DNA of 53,845 bases from Syntrophobacterales bacterium (GTDB lineage Bacteria; Desulfobacterota; Desulfobaccia; Desulfobaccales; 0-14-0-80-60-11): the NCBI GenBank assembly GCA_023229795.1, contig JALNYP010000025.1:1-53845 (forward strand), read 5' to 3'. Position 1 is the stretch's first letter, and each line of letters begins with the position of its first letter. Made by a program: the position numbers and the translations under genes. Below are positions 26,169 to 35,083 of this stretch, piece after piece. Under the pieces are notes generated by a model, which was not told the origin of the DNA, made no database searches, and was given only the letters and a program-made list of their open reading frames with translations.

Positions 26169-26471
26169 GCCGATGTTACCCCTCCAGTGTTTAGGTTTTA
26201 TAGATGGATGGCATTAACTTGCTCCAGCCCCACCCAAAGCTGTCTTAAAGTCTCCCTTTGAAAGAGGGGGATTTAGGCAGGAGTGTCCGGCAAGGTTTTT
26301 GCTATATATGGTGGTAAATTTTTGTTTGAGAATAAGCAGCCCCTATAATTAATCATCTCATGGATTTTACGAGGTTTTCCCCTCTCCCCCTTGGGGGGAG
26401 AGGGGGTTTTGCTTCCACTGGTTTCAGACTGCGCCAGCATACTGGCCTTTATTGGGTCTTCCATAATGGCT
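26169..26471. other. Repeat-containing gap between nuoH and the methyltransferase
   Basis: No gene is supported. It holds a CTCCCTTTGAAAGAGGGGGA element (about 26252-26271) and a very strong hairpin, CCCCTCTCCCCC / GGGGGGAGAGGGG, at about 26389-26414. Neither has a T-run in the nuo direction, so the operon may read through or be partly attenuated here. Confidence 0.6.
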
Positions 26472-27473
26472 TTAAACCTTATATCCCAACCACAGCAAAA
26501 CCCCGCCGGTGACCACAATATTGAGCAGCGCCACCGGGATTAACAGCTTCCAGCCCAGTTGCATAAGCTGGTCGTACCGGAACCGGGGTAGGGTCGCCCT
26601 GATCCAGATGATCACGAAGGCCACCGCGCCCACCTTAATAAAAAACCACACCAGCGGCGGCAGCCACGGCCCCCGCCAGCCCCCCAGGAAGAACACCGCC
26701 ACCAGCGCCCCCAGGGTCACCATGGTGACGTACTCCCCCAGGAAATAGAGACCGAAGCGCATGCCGCTGTATTCCATGTGATAGCCGGCCACCAGCTCGT
26801 TTTCCGCCTCCGGGATATCAAAGGGAATACGCTTCATCTCCGCCACCGAACTTACGAAAAAAATGATAAAGGACAGCGGCTGCCATACAATAAAGGGACA
26901 GCGGGCCTGGGCGTTGACGATATCCACCAGGCTGAACGATCCGGCCATCATGACCACGGGAGCCAAAGACAACCCCAGGGCCAGTTCGTAGCTGATCATC
27001 TGGGCCGCGCCCCGGATCGCCCCCAACATGCTGTACTTGGAGTTGGAGGCCCAGCCCCCCAAGGCAACCCCATACACCGCGATGGACGACAGGGCGTAGA
27101 CGTACAGCAGGCCCACGTTGAGATCGCTCACTACCCCGGGGATGGGTTGCCCCCGGAAAGTCCAGCCCCGGGCAAAGGGCACCACCGCGAAAATCAGCAG
27201 CGCGGTGCCGGCTACCACCGCCGGCGCGTAGAGAAAGATGTAACGGTCCGCGCCCGCGGGAATAAAATCCTCTTTGCACAGGAGCTTGACCGCGTCGGCG
27301 ATGGGCTGCAACAGCCCCCATGGGCCGGCCCGGTTGGGACCCAACCGCACCTGGAAAAACCCCAGCAGCCGCCGCTCCACGTAGATCAGGTACGCGGCCA
27401 GCAGTAGCAGTGCCCCCAGCACCACCAGCAATTTCACGATCATGAAGATGATGCCGACCACCCAGAGACTCAT
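26472..27473 (-). CDS. nuoH: NADH-quinone oxidoreductase subunit H
   Basis: This eight-helix membrane subunit forms the quinone-entry cavity of complex I, 333 residues. Diagnostic segments: ERRLLGFFQVRLGPNRAGPWGLLQPIADAVKLLCKEDFIP, ASNSKYSMLGAIRGAAQMISYELALGLSL, EMKRIPFDIPEAENELVAGYHMEYSGMRFGLYFLGEY and WIRATLPRFRYDQLMQLGWK. The start ATG 27473 lies four bases after the nuoG stop. Confidence 0.96.
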   Translation of the reverse strand: MSLWVVGIIFMIVKLLVVLGALLLLAAYLIYVERRLLGFFQVRLGPNRAGPWGLLQPIADAVKLLCKEDFIPAGADRYIFLYAPAVVAGTALLIFAVVPFARGWTFRGQPIPGVVSDLNVGLLYVYALSSIAVYGVALGGWASNSKYSMLGAIRGAAQMISYELALGLSLAPVVMMAGSFSLVDIVNAQARCPFIVWQPLSFIIFFVSSVAEMKRIPFDIPEAENELVAGYHMEYSGMRFGLYFLGEYVTMVTLGALVAVFFLGGWRGPWLPPLVWFFIKVGAVAFVIIWIRATLPRFRYDQLMQLGWKLLIPVALLNIVVTGGVLLWLGYKV

Positions 27474-27477
27474 GGGA

Positions 27478-30060
27478 TCATCCTTGCACCTTGACGATGT
27501 GGCTGGGGTCCAGATACACCCGCGTCCCGGCGAGCTTGCGCCAGTCCAGGCGGCGATGCCGGGGCAACACCACCACCCCCGGGGCCATGGCCGGGGCCAG
27601 CTTTACCCTAACCTCCAGAGTTCCCCTGGGCAGATGCAGCCTGGCCCGATCGCCGTCTGCCAGGTCCGATTTGGCCGCCTCTTGAGGATGCATAGAGAGC
27701 ACCGGCTCGGCTTCCGCCTCCCGGATCAGGGGCGAGTACGCGGCCAGTTCCTCGGTGCCGAAGGTCCAGTCCACCAGCAACAGTTCGGCCGCGTCGGCGG
27801 GTGGCTCTTCCGGGGGCTGGGGTAATGCAGCAAAATCCTCCTCAGCCTTAGCCTCCGGGAGCAATCGCAACCCTTCCGGATGCTCTTTGAGCGGCTTTAC
27901 CTGCCCGAAGAGCGGATTCTGCCGGCCCAGCCAGGCCCACAGGTCCACGCGGCCCGCGGCCTTCAACTCCGACGCGGCCCGGGTCAGCTCCTGCAAAATC
28001 TCCGCCGGGGTCCGGGGGTCGCCGCCGGGCACATGGTTGAGAAAGGTCCGGGGCGGATGCACGTCCGGGCTGATCTGAGCCAAGGGCGCCCCCCCCGCGT
28101 GCACCGGCGCCGCGGCTTGCAGCCGGCCTTCCTGGTTGACATAATTGGCAGCCGTCCTCTCAAACACCGGGATAGTGGGCAGAACCACGTGGGCCCTCTG
28201 CAGCGCCGGCGACGGCAGATAATCCAGGACCATCAGGAGATCGAGCCGCTCCAGGGCCAGGCCCACCCGCTCCGTATCACCCCACAGCCAGAAGGGGTCG
28301 GACTCCGCCAGCACCAGGGCCTTGATCTCGCCCTGTTCGATCCCTGCCAGAATTTCCTCCGCGTTCAGGGCCGGCACACCCGGTCCCACCGGTTCTCCTG
28401 CTGCCGCCGGACCCCAGGGCCACTGCCCCGGAGCACCCGCGGCCACAGGGTCATCCGGCGCCATCAACAGCGCCGCGCCGCAGGCGTTGGCCCCGGGCAG
28501 CAGATAGAACAGCCCCGCGGCTTTCCCCGCCTGTTTCAGGAGCAGCCCCACGTCCGCGACCATCGAGGGCGTGGTCTCCCGGACGATGTCCGTGCCACAG
28601 ACCACCACCGGTTTCCGGCTCTTTTGTAAGGCCGCGGCCCACTTCCGCACCTGCTCCGTCTGCGCCGTCTCCGCTGCATAGCCCGCGGGCAAGGCGTCAA
28701 AAAAGGCCCGGGCCGCCGGGCTCAGGCCCGCTGCCTGCTCGCCGGATATTGCGCCCTTGACCAGCGCCCCCAGGGCCGCGTCTAAATACCCCGGGGGCGC
28801 GGCCAGGGGCTCGAATCCGCAGGGCAGGAACACCGGCCGGGGGTCCAGGACCACTATCACGGCCCCCCGGCGCTGGGCCTGGCGCATCGCCAAAGCCAGC
28901 ATGGGGGCTTCGTTGACCGGGTCGGCGCCCACCGCCACGATAAAATCCGCATCCTCGATCTGGCGCAGCGACACCGCCAGACGATTGTCCAGTCGGCCCA
29001 CCGCGGCCTTAACCTTCCTTTCCAGGGCGGGGTCCCAGAAAAATTGCGGGTCCCGCCAGCCGTGGGTGCGGCAGAACAGCTTCAACGCCCCCTGGGTTTC
29101 GAGGCTGTTGCGGGCCGAGCCCACACAGGCCACCGCGCCGGCGCCGTAAGTGCGGCTGATCTTCGCCAACCCCTGCGCCGCCGCCTGAACGGCCTCCTCC
29201 CAGGGCGCCTCCGGCTCCCCCAGGCGGGCCCGGCGCGGCCGCTCCGGCAGACTGGCATAGGCGAACCCGTAGCGGCCCCGGTCGCAGATGAAATAGCCGT
29301 TCACCTGTTCGTGCAGCCGGGCCTCCAGGCGCACCACCTCCCGGTATTTGGCGCTGGCCACCGTATTGCACCCCAGAGAGCAGTGCAGACACAGCGACGG
29401 CCCCCGCTCAAAATCCCACCGCCGCCCTATGAACCGGGAGGGTTTATCGGTAAATACCCCCGTAGGGCAAATATCGATAATGTTGCCGGCAAACGGGCTT
29501 TCCAGGGCGCCATCGCTGGCCCGCCCGAAGTAGGTGCGGTTGCCGATCTGCATGGCCCCCAGGTCCCGGTAGCCGGCAAATTCCTGGTAGAAGCGCCGGC
29601 AGCGCCAGCACTGGATGCACCGGTTCATCTCATGCTGCACGAACACCCCCAGGTACTGGTCCCGATAGGTGCGCTTGGGACCCGGATAGCGCCTGATGCC
29701 GTGGCCCCCGGACACGGTCTCGTCCTGGAGCAGGCAATGGCCGCCTTCGTCGCAGACCGGGCAGTCCAGGGGATGGTTCATCATCAGCCACTCAATGACG
29801 TATCGGCGGAAATCCATGGCTTCCGGGTGGGTGGTGGACACCACCATGCCGTCTGCGGCCTTGGTCATGCAGCTCATTTCGACCCCTTTCACCGGCCCCT
29901 CCAGAAACATCACGGCGCAGACCCGGCAAGCCCCCACGGACCCCAGCGCCGGATGGTAGCAGAACCGGGGAATCATAATCCCCAGGAGCTCCGCGGCCTC
30001 CAGCACGTTGGTGCCTTCAGGGACTTCGACTTCCAGTCGGTCGATGGTCAATTTGGGCAT
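27478..30060 (-). CDS. nuoG: NADH-quinone oxidoreductase subunit G (iron-sulfur)
   Basis: This is the large peripheral-arm subunit, 860 residues. The N-terminal [2Fe-2S] site is in FCYHPALGSVGACRVCAVMF..MSC. The His/Cys-ligated cluster is in HPLDCPVCDEGGHCLLQD, the ferredoxin-type site in MNRCIQCWRCRRFYQ..DICPTGVF, and the N7 site CLHCSLGCNTV..ICDRGR is retained as in E. coli. A molybdopterin-oxidoreductase-like fold without cofactor follows. Start choice: ATG 30060 (MPKLTIDRLEVEVPEG); longer upstream frames overlap nuoF. Confidence 0.95.
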   Translation of the reverse strand: MPKLTIDRLEVEVPEGTNVLEAAELLGIMIPRFCYHPALGSVGACRVCAVMFLEGPVKGVEMSCMTKAADGMVVSTTHPEAMDFRRYVIEWLMMNHPLDCPVCDEGGHCLLQDETVSGGHGIRRYPGPKRTYRDQYLGVFVQHEMNRCIQCWRCRRFYQEFAGYRDLGAMQIGNRTYFGRASDGALESPFAGNIIDICPTGVFTDKPSRFIGRRWDFERGPSLCLHCSLGCNTVASAKYREVVRLEARLHEQVNGYFICDRGRYGFAYASLPERPRRARLGEPEAPWEEAVQAAAQGLAKISRTYGAGAVACVGSARNSLETQGALKLFCRTHGWRDPQFFWDPALERKVKAAVGRLDNRLAVSLRQIEDADFIVAVGADPVNEAPMLALAMRQAQRRGAVIVVLDPRPVFLPCGFEPLAAPPGYLDAALGALVKGAISGEQAAGLSPAARAFFDALPAGYAAETAQTEQVRKWAAALQKSRKPVVVCGTDIVRETTPSMVADVGLLLKQAGKAAGLFYLLPGANACGAALLMAPDDPVAAGAPGQWPWGPAAAGEPVGPGVPALNAEEILAGIEQGEIKALVLAESDPFWLWGDTERVGLALERLDLLMVLDYLPSPALQRAHVVLPTIPVFERTAANYVNQEGRLQAAAPVHAGGAPLAQISPDVHPPRTFLNHVPGGDPRTPAEILQELTRAASELKAAGRVDLWAWLGRQNPLFGQVKPLKEHPEGLRLLPEAKAEEDFAALPQPPEEPPADAAELLLVDWTFGTEELAAYSPLIREAEAEPVLSMHPQEAAKSDLADGDRARLHLPRGTLEVRVKLAPAMAPGVVVLPRHRRLDWRKLAGTRVYLDPSHIVKVQG

Positions 30061-30067
30061 GATAATC

Positions 30068-31375
30068 TTAAGCTTCCGGGGGATACCAGAGGTCCCGGGA
30101 GGGCGGATACTTCTCCTTGAACGGGCAGCCTCGCTGGCTGATATGTTCCCGGATTTCAGCCTCGAAATATTCCAGCAGGCCCCGCAGGGGCTCCGCCGCC
30201 CCGGGGGCAAAGGCGCAATAGGCTTTTTGCATATGTCCGGCCATTTCCCGGAGCATGGTGATGTATTCCTCTTTGCCCTCCCCCGTTTCGATGCGCCACA
30301 ACAGGTCCCGGATGTAGGGAAAGCCCTCCCGGCAGGGGGTGCAAAAGCCGCAGGACTCCCGGGCGAAATACTCCATCAGGTTCAAGGTGGCGGCCACCAT
30401 GCACGAATGCTGGTCGAAGACCATGATGGCGCCGGTGCCGAACCGATGCCCCACTGCTTGCAAGCCCTCGTCGTCCATGGCCACGTCCAGAAACTTCGGC
30501 GGCATGTAGCTGGTGGAGGCCCCGCCGGGGATAAAGGCCTTGAGTTCGGACCCCGGCAGCATGCCCCCGGCCAGGTTCTCCAGGATCTCCCGCAAGGGAA
30601 TGCCCATGGGCAGCTCGTAGCACCCGGGCTGCTTGACCTTGCCGCTGATGCAGTAAAGCTTGGTGCCGGCTGCATTCGGGGTGCGGGCCAGTCCTTTGAA
30701 CCAGGCGCCGCCGTTTTTGACAATCAAGGGCACACAGGCCAGGGTTTCGGCATTGTTGACCACGGTAGGCTTATTCCATAGGCCTTTGTCGGTCATGTGC
30801 ACGTCTTTTTGGGGATGGGCCCGCTTGCCCATAATCGCCTGGACCATGGCCGTGGCTTCCCCGCAGATGTAGCGCCCGGCGCTGCGGTGCACCACGATAT
30901 CAAAGGAAAAATCGCTCCCCAGAATGCGGTCCCCCAGCACCCCCGCCTCCTTGGCCACCCGTATTTCCCCTTCGATGAGTTCCGCGTCCATCTCGTAAGT
31001 GGGACGGATGAAATAGAAGGCCTTTTGGGCGCCGATGGCATAACCGGCCAGGACGATGCCTTCAATGACCAGATGGGGATCCGTGTTCACCAGGACCCGG
31101 TCCTTATAGGTGCCCGGCTCCATCTCATCGGTATTGGCGCCGATGTAGCGGGGGTGGGGAGCGTCCGGGCGCACAAAGCTCCACTTGCGCCAGGTGGGGA
31201 ACCCGGCCCCGCCCCGGCCCCGCAGCCCCGACTCCTTGAGGCAGTCGATCAGGTCCGCCCGGGAATTCTTCTTTATGACGTCGGCCAGGACCTGGTAACC
31301 GCCGCCGGCGCGATACTCGGAGATGGTGGCGGGGCGGCCGGCCCGCCGATTTTTAAAGAGGACCTGTTCGTACAT
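30068..31375 (-). CDS. nuoF: NADH-quinone oxidoreductase subunit F (FMN, NADH site)
   Basis: This is the NADH- and FMN-binding subunit with cluster N3, 435 residues. It carries GLRGRGGAGFPTWRKW (NADH loop), GANTDEMEPGTYKDRVL (FMN contact), GAYICGEATAM-like RYICGEATAMVQAIMGKRAHPQ and the cluster motif SCGFCTPCREG with the distal Cys in the C-terminal CAFAPGAAEPL region. Start ATG 31375 (MYEQVLFKN). It follows nuoE after four bases. With NuoE and NuoG it makes a complete NADH-oxidising module. Confidence 0.96.
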   Translation of the reverse strand: MYEQVLFKNRRAGRPATISEYRAGGGYQVLADVIKKNSRADLIDCLKESGLRGRGGAGFPTWRKWSFVRPDAPHPRYIGANTDEMEPGTYKDRVLVNTDPHLVIEGIVLAGYAIGAQKAFYFIRPTYEMDAELIEGEIRVAKEAGVLGDRILGSDFSFDIVVHRSAGRYICGEATAMVQAIMGKRAHPQKDVHMTDKGLWNKPTVVNNAETLACVPLIVKNGGAWFKGLARTPNAAGTKLYCISGKVKQPGCYELPMGIPLREILENLAGGMLPGSELKAFIPGGASTSYMPPKFLDVAMDDEGLQAVGHRFGTGAIMVFDQHSCMVAATLNLMEYFARESCGFCTPCREGFPYIRDLLWRIETGEGKEEYITMLREMAGHMQKAYCAFAPGAAEPLRGLLEYFEAEIREHISQRGCPFKEKYPPSRDLWYPPEA

Positions 31376-31379
31376 CAGT

Positions 31380-31874
31380 TCACCGGCACAAGACAATGTC
31401 GCAGGGTTGGGTCTTGACCTGCTCCAGGATTTCATCGATGCGTTCCGGGGTCAAATCGCCGTAAAATTGGCCATTGACCACCATGGCCGGGGCATGATCG
31501 CAATAGCCGATGCAGGCCGTGGGCAGTACCGTGAACATGCCGTCGGCCGAGACTTCCCCGGCGCAGACTCCCAATTTCCGGCACATATAATCAAACAGCG
31601 AACCCTCGTGGAACATCCAGCACACCACCCCGTCGCAGACATGCAGCACGAAACGGCCCACCGGCTCCCGATAGATGAAGTCGTAAAAAGTGGCCAACTC
31701 CTCGAGTTCGAGCGGCGTCATCGAAAGCAGGGCCGCGGCTTCGTCCAACCCTTCGTCCGTGAGATAGCCGTAATGCCGCTGCACCTCGAACATGACGTTG
31801 ACGGCCTGTTCCCGGGGGTCGTCGGCCGCCTTGATCCGGGTTTGCAGTTGTTGACGTAGTTCTTCGGGTAACAT
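31380..31874 (-). CDS. nuoE: NADH-quinone oxidoreductase subunit E (2Fe-2S)
   Basis: This is a thioredoxin-like [2Fe-2S] subunit, 164 residues. The four cysteines lie in HVCDGVVCWMFHEG (C-x4-C) and PTACIGYCDHAPAMVVNG (C-x3-C). The first pair has C-x4-C as usual. Start ATG 31874 is six bases from the nuoBCD stop. Confidence 0.95.
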   Translation of the reverse strand: MLPEELRQQLQTRIKAADDPREQAVNVMFEVQRHYGYLTDEGLDEAAALLSMTPLELEELATFYDFIYREPVGRFVLHVCDGVVCWMFHEGSLFDYMCRKLGVCAGEVSADGMFTVLPTACIGYCDHAPAMVVNGQFYGDLTPERIDEILEQVKTQPCDIVLCR

Positions 31875-31880
31875 AAGCCT

Positions 31881-34277
31881 CTACCGATCAATATCCGGCA
31901 TCACATAATCAATAGACCCGATAATGGCGATCAAGTCCGCCAGCAAATGTCCCACCGCCATCAGGGGCAGCGCCTGGACGTTGGCGAACCCGGGAGACCG
32001 GCAGCGCAGCCGGTAGGCCATGGTGCCGCCATCGCTGACCACGTAGAAGCCCTGCTCGCCCCGGGCGTGTTCGGTCGCGGCATAGGCCTCGCCCCGGGGG
32101 ATCTTGGGTCCCCGGCTGACGTTGATGAAATGGTGGATCAGGCTTTCGATATCCTTGAGCGTGTCATTCTTGACCGGGATGGCGTAGCGGTAGTCATCGG
32201 TGACATAGCGCCCCGGAGGCATCCGGTTGGCCGCCTGCTCGATGATCCTGAGGCTCTGGCGCATCTCCTCCACCCGCACCAGGTAACGGCCATAGCTGTC
32301 TCCCTCGGCCGCGGTGGGGATATCGAAGTCGAAGGCCTCGTACCCCGAGTACGGGAACTTCTTCCTCAGGTCCCATTCCAGGCCGCAGGCCCTCAGGTTG
32401 GGGCCCGTCACCCCCCAGTCCATGGCCTCCTCCAAGGACAGGCAGCCGATCCCCCGGTTCCGGGCCTCGAAGATCGGATTTTTGGTGACCAGGGCTTCGT
32501 ATTCCTTGAGCCGCTGGGGGAAGACCTTGACGAAGTCGTCCACCAGGGGTTTCCAGCCCTCCGGCAGGTCCATGGCCACCCCCCCGAGCCTGAACCAGGA
32601 GGGATGCAGCCGCCCCCCGGTGATGAACTCGATGATGTCCAGGATCTTTTCCCGCTCCACAAAGGTATAAAAGGTGGGGGTCATGGCCCCCACATCCTGG
32701 GGATGGGTGCCGAACCACACCAGGTGGTTGCTGAGGCGGAAAAATTCCGTCAGCATCACCCGGATGAACTGGGCCCGGTCCGGGACCTTGATGTCCGCCA
32801 GGGTCTCCACCGCCTGGAGATAGCTCAGGTTGTTGGCCACCCCGGTCAGGTAGTCTATCCGGTCGGTGTACGGGATGTACTGGTACCAGGACTGGCGTTC
32901 GCCGATCTTCTCCGCGGCCCGGTGATGGTAGCCGATATCCGTGTCCAGCGCGGTGATCTTCTCGCCCTTCAGCGCCAGGATAAACCGGATCAGGCCGTGG
33001 GTGCTGGTATGGTGCGGACCCACGTTTAAGATAAATTCTTTTTCCCCCACCCGGCCTTCCATAAATTTGGCTGCGTCCAAAGGCTGGTATTTCCGGGCCG
33101 ACTCCAGCGTATAAGGCGGCAGGGCCGTGCCCCGGTCCGGGTAGCTCTTCCTTAAAGGGTGGCCCTCCCAGTCGTGGGGCATGAGCAGCCGCCAGAGGCG
33201 GGGGTGGCCGTCAAAGCGGATGCCAAACATGTCGAAACATTCCCGCTCGTACCAGTCGGCCGAGGGCCAGATATCCGTAATGCTGGGCGTCACCGGGTCA
33301 ACGCCGGAGAGCGGCACCTTGAGCCGCAGCCGGGTGGGGGGCTCGAAGGCCGTGAGATGATACACCAGGGTGTAATCCGGGTAGTTCTGCCGTTCTTTCC
33401 GGGTGGACTCATCCACCGCAGTGAGATCGGTCAGCCCCTTAAACCGGGGCGAAGCCTCGGTCTTTAAAAAGCGCAGCACCTCTTTGACCCGGTCCCCCGC
33501 CACCTGGAAGGAGGGCATATCGGAGGTCTCTTCCTCCCGGCGGACCGCCTCGCCAAACCTGGCTTGCAGCACCTTTGCCAGGGACACATCGGCCTCGCTC
33601 AACTCGATGCGCCGGGGCGGCGGCGTCCACATTTCCTCGGCCCGGTTCTCCCAGAACCAGGGTGGGTTTACCGCGGTCCCCCGGACCGGGGTGCCGTAAT
33701 AGCCCGGCCCCCGGGAGTCCCGGGATTTGCTGACCCCCTCCACCCGAATCGGCGCCTGGGTGCCTTGCGTCCCCCCGGACAGGTGAATAATCTTGCGCGT
33801 CGGTCTTTCGGACCGCACCTTTTCCTGGAGCAGCACCAGCGACTGGAGCACCGCTTCGGGCCGGGGCGGGCAGCCGGGAATATAGATGTCCACCGGCAGG
33901 AACTGATCCACCCCCTGCACCACGCTGTAGCAGTCGTACATGCCCCCGCTATTGGCGCACGACCCCATGGAAATGACCCACTTGGGTTCGGTCATCTGCT
34001 CATAGAGCCTGAGCACCACCGGCGCAATCTTTTTGAAGACCGTGCCCGAGATAATCAGCAGGTCTGACTGCCGGGGCGAACCCCGCAGCACCTCCGCCCC
34101 GAACCGGGAGATGTCGTACCTGGGCGTCCAGGCCGTGATCTCCTCGATAAAGCAGCAGGATAACCCGAAAAACATGGGCCAGAAGCTATAGGCCCGGGCC
34201 CAGTTGAGCACCGCGTCGACGCGGCTCAGGATCGGGTTTTCTGGCTCGGGGGGCGAGGCGGCACGATGGGACTCCAA
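31881..34277 (-). CDS. nuoBCD: Fused NADH-quinone oxidoreductase subunits B-C-D
   Basis: This is a single polypeptide of about 798 residues holding three connecting-module subunits of complex I. NuoB part: FGLSCCFIEEITAW, GSCANSGGMYDCYSVVQG and YIPGCPPRPEA give the four ligands of cluster N2. NuoC part: SADWYERECFDMFGIRFDGHPRLWRLLMPHDWEGHPLRKSYP. NuoD part: NVGPHHTSTHGLIRF, DIGYHHRAAEKIGERQSWYQYIPYTDRIDYL, and the C-terminal IIGSIDYVMPDIDR. No stop interrupts the joins. Start choice: TTG 34277, six bases after AAGGAGG, overlapping nuoA by 52 bases; the long upstream extension is antisense-like and not family sequence. Confidence 0.93.
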   Translation of the reverse strand: MESHRAASPPEPENPILSRVDAVLNWARAYSFWPMFFGLSCCFIEEITAWTPRYDISRFGAEVLRGSPRQSDLLIISGTVFKKIAPVVLRLYEQMTEPKWVISMGSCANSGGMYDCYSVVQGVDQFLPVDIYIPGCPPRPEAVLQSLVLLQEKVRSERPTRKIIHLSGGTQGTQAPIRVEGVSKSRDSRGPGYYGTPVRGTAVNPPWFWENRAEEMWTPPPRRIELSEADVSLAKVLQARFGEAVRREEETSDMPSFQVAGDRVKEVLRFLKTEASPRFKGLTDLTAVDESTRKERQNYPDYTLVYHLTAFEPPTRLRLKVPLSGVDPVTPSITDIWPSADWYERECFDMFGIRFDGHPRLWRLLMPHDWEGHPLRKSYPDRGTALPPYTLESARKYQPLDAAKFMEGRVGEKEFILNVGPHHTSTHGLIRFILALKGEKITALDTDIGYHHRAAEKIGERQSWYQYIPYTDRIDYLTGVANNLSYLQAVETLADIKVPDRAQFIRVMLTEFFRLSNHLVWFGTHPQDVGAMTPTFYTFVEREKILDIIEFITGGRLHPSWFRLGGVAMDLPEGWKPLVDDFVKVFPQRLKEYEALVTKNPIFEARNRGIGCLSLEEAMDWGVTGPNLRACGLEWDLRKKFPYSGYEAFDFDIPTAAEGDSYGRYLVRVEEMRQSLRIIEQAANRMPPGRYVTDDYRYAIPVKNDTLKDIESLIHHFINVSRGPKIPRGEAYAATEHARGEQGFYVVSDGGTMAYRLRCRSPGFANVQALPLMAVGHLLADLIAIIGSIDYVMPDIDR

Positions 34278-34657
34278 TCGAGCCCTCCTTTTTTCCAGAT
34301 ATAGAACAGGCTGAGCAGCAGGACGATGATGAAAAAGGAAATTTGCAGCCAGCCGCGCCAGCTCAGGTCTCCCATGGCCACGGCCCAGGAGAAGATGAAC
34401 GCGGCTTCGACGTCGAAAATCAGGAAAAAAACCGCCACCAGGTAAAACGGCACCGGGTAGCGAAACCGGGCCCACCCCGTGGGGATCACCCCGCATTCAT
34501 AAGGCCGGGCCTTTTCCGGGTCGGTCTTCTTGTCCCCCAGCCAACTGGTCAGAAACAGCACCGCGGCCAGCGCCGCCACCACCAGGGCGACAAAAAACCC
34601 AAAGCTGAACAAACCCGGCGTCCAGGGGGATAAGATGGCCGACGTTACCGGATGCAT
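34226..34657 (-). CDS. nuoA: NADH-quinone oxidoreductase subunit A
   Basis: This is a three-helix membrane subunit, 143 residues, first gene of the complex I operon. The mobile loop PYECGVIPTGWARFRYPVPFYLVAVFFLIFDVEAAFIFSWAV carries the conserved Cys, Arg and acidic residues near the quinone site. ATG 34657 has AAGGA six bases upstream. The end overlaps the start of nuoBCD by 52 bases, which suggests coupled translation. Confidence 0.95.
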   Translation of the reverse strand: MHPVTSAILSPWTPGLFSFGFFVALVVAALAAVLFLTSWLGDKKTDPEKARPYECGVIPTGWARFRYPVPFYLVAVFFLIFDVEAAFIFSWAVAMGDLSWRGWLQISFFIIVLLLSLFYIWKKGGLDWSPIVPPRPPSQKTRS

Positions 34658-34703
34658 GGACGTTCCTTATCCAGAAGTCTCAAGCGGCGGCTGGCTTACG
34701 CCC

Positions 34704-34764
34704 GTAGGGCGGACCTATGTGTCCGCCCTTCGCCTGTGGGGGCGGAACCCAGGTGTCCGCCCTT
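34704..34764. repeat. GGGCGGACCT..GTGTCCGCCC hairpin repeat, double
   Basis: A first inverted repeat (34706-34729) is followed by a diverged half or second copy (GGCGGAAC..GTGTCCGCCC, 34741-34763). It is the same family as at 18427, 48220 and 51238. It lies in the nuoA leader or promoter region. Confidence 0.75.
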
Positions 34765-34956
34765 CCAGCCCGCGGCTTTATGCAAAACCTAAGAACCCGC
34801 CCGACCCCTGTCAAGTCGAAGCAGCCGGTCCCGGACCGCTTAACCGGCTGGATGGATTGAAAAATTATGCCGCTTTTTTCGCCGTCTTTCCTGAGCGCGG
34901 CCCGCAGGGGGGAACCCCGCCGCCCTTCCACCCGCCCGGACCCGCCGCCGCGGTGC

Positions 34957-34984
34957 TTGACAGTACTACTCTGGCCCTTATCTT
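34957..34984 (+). promoter_or_regulatory. Sigma-70-like promoter of the UbiA-NO reductase operon
   Basis: A perfect -35 TTGACA (34957-34962) is followed after 16 bases by TATCTT (34979-34984, four of six matches to TATAAT). It would start a leader of roughly 90 bases before the UbiA-family gene. No palindromic operator is obvious next to it. Confidence 0.5.
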
Positions 34985-35083
34985 AAAGAGGAAAATGACC
35001 AAAATGGCGCGGCGCGCCCACCGGCCTCATCCCCTGTAAGGCCGGTCAGCTCCTGGCCGCCCTCCAGCCAAGGAGGCGATCTC

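Larger units (their letters stand above)
34658..35083. other. Divergent control region of nuo and the NO reductase operon
   Basis: No gene is supported. Two GGGCGGACCTATGTGTCCGCC-type inverted repeats (34704-34764) lie close to nuoA. A sigma-70-like promoter for the plus-strand operon is at 34957-34984. No binding site for a known NO regulator could be named. Confidence 0.55.

Noticed and set aside
26389..26414. Terminator in the nuo operon
   Set aside because: The hairpin is very strong but no T-run follows on the minus strand. I kept it only as part of the repeat gap.
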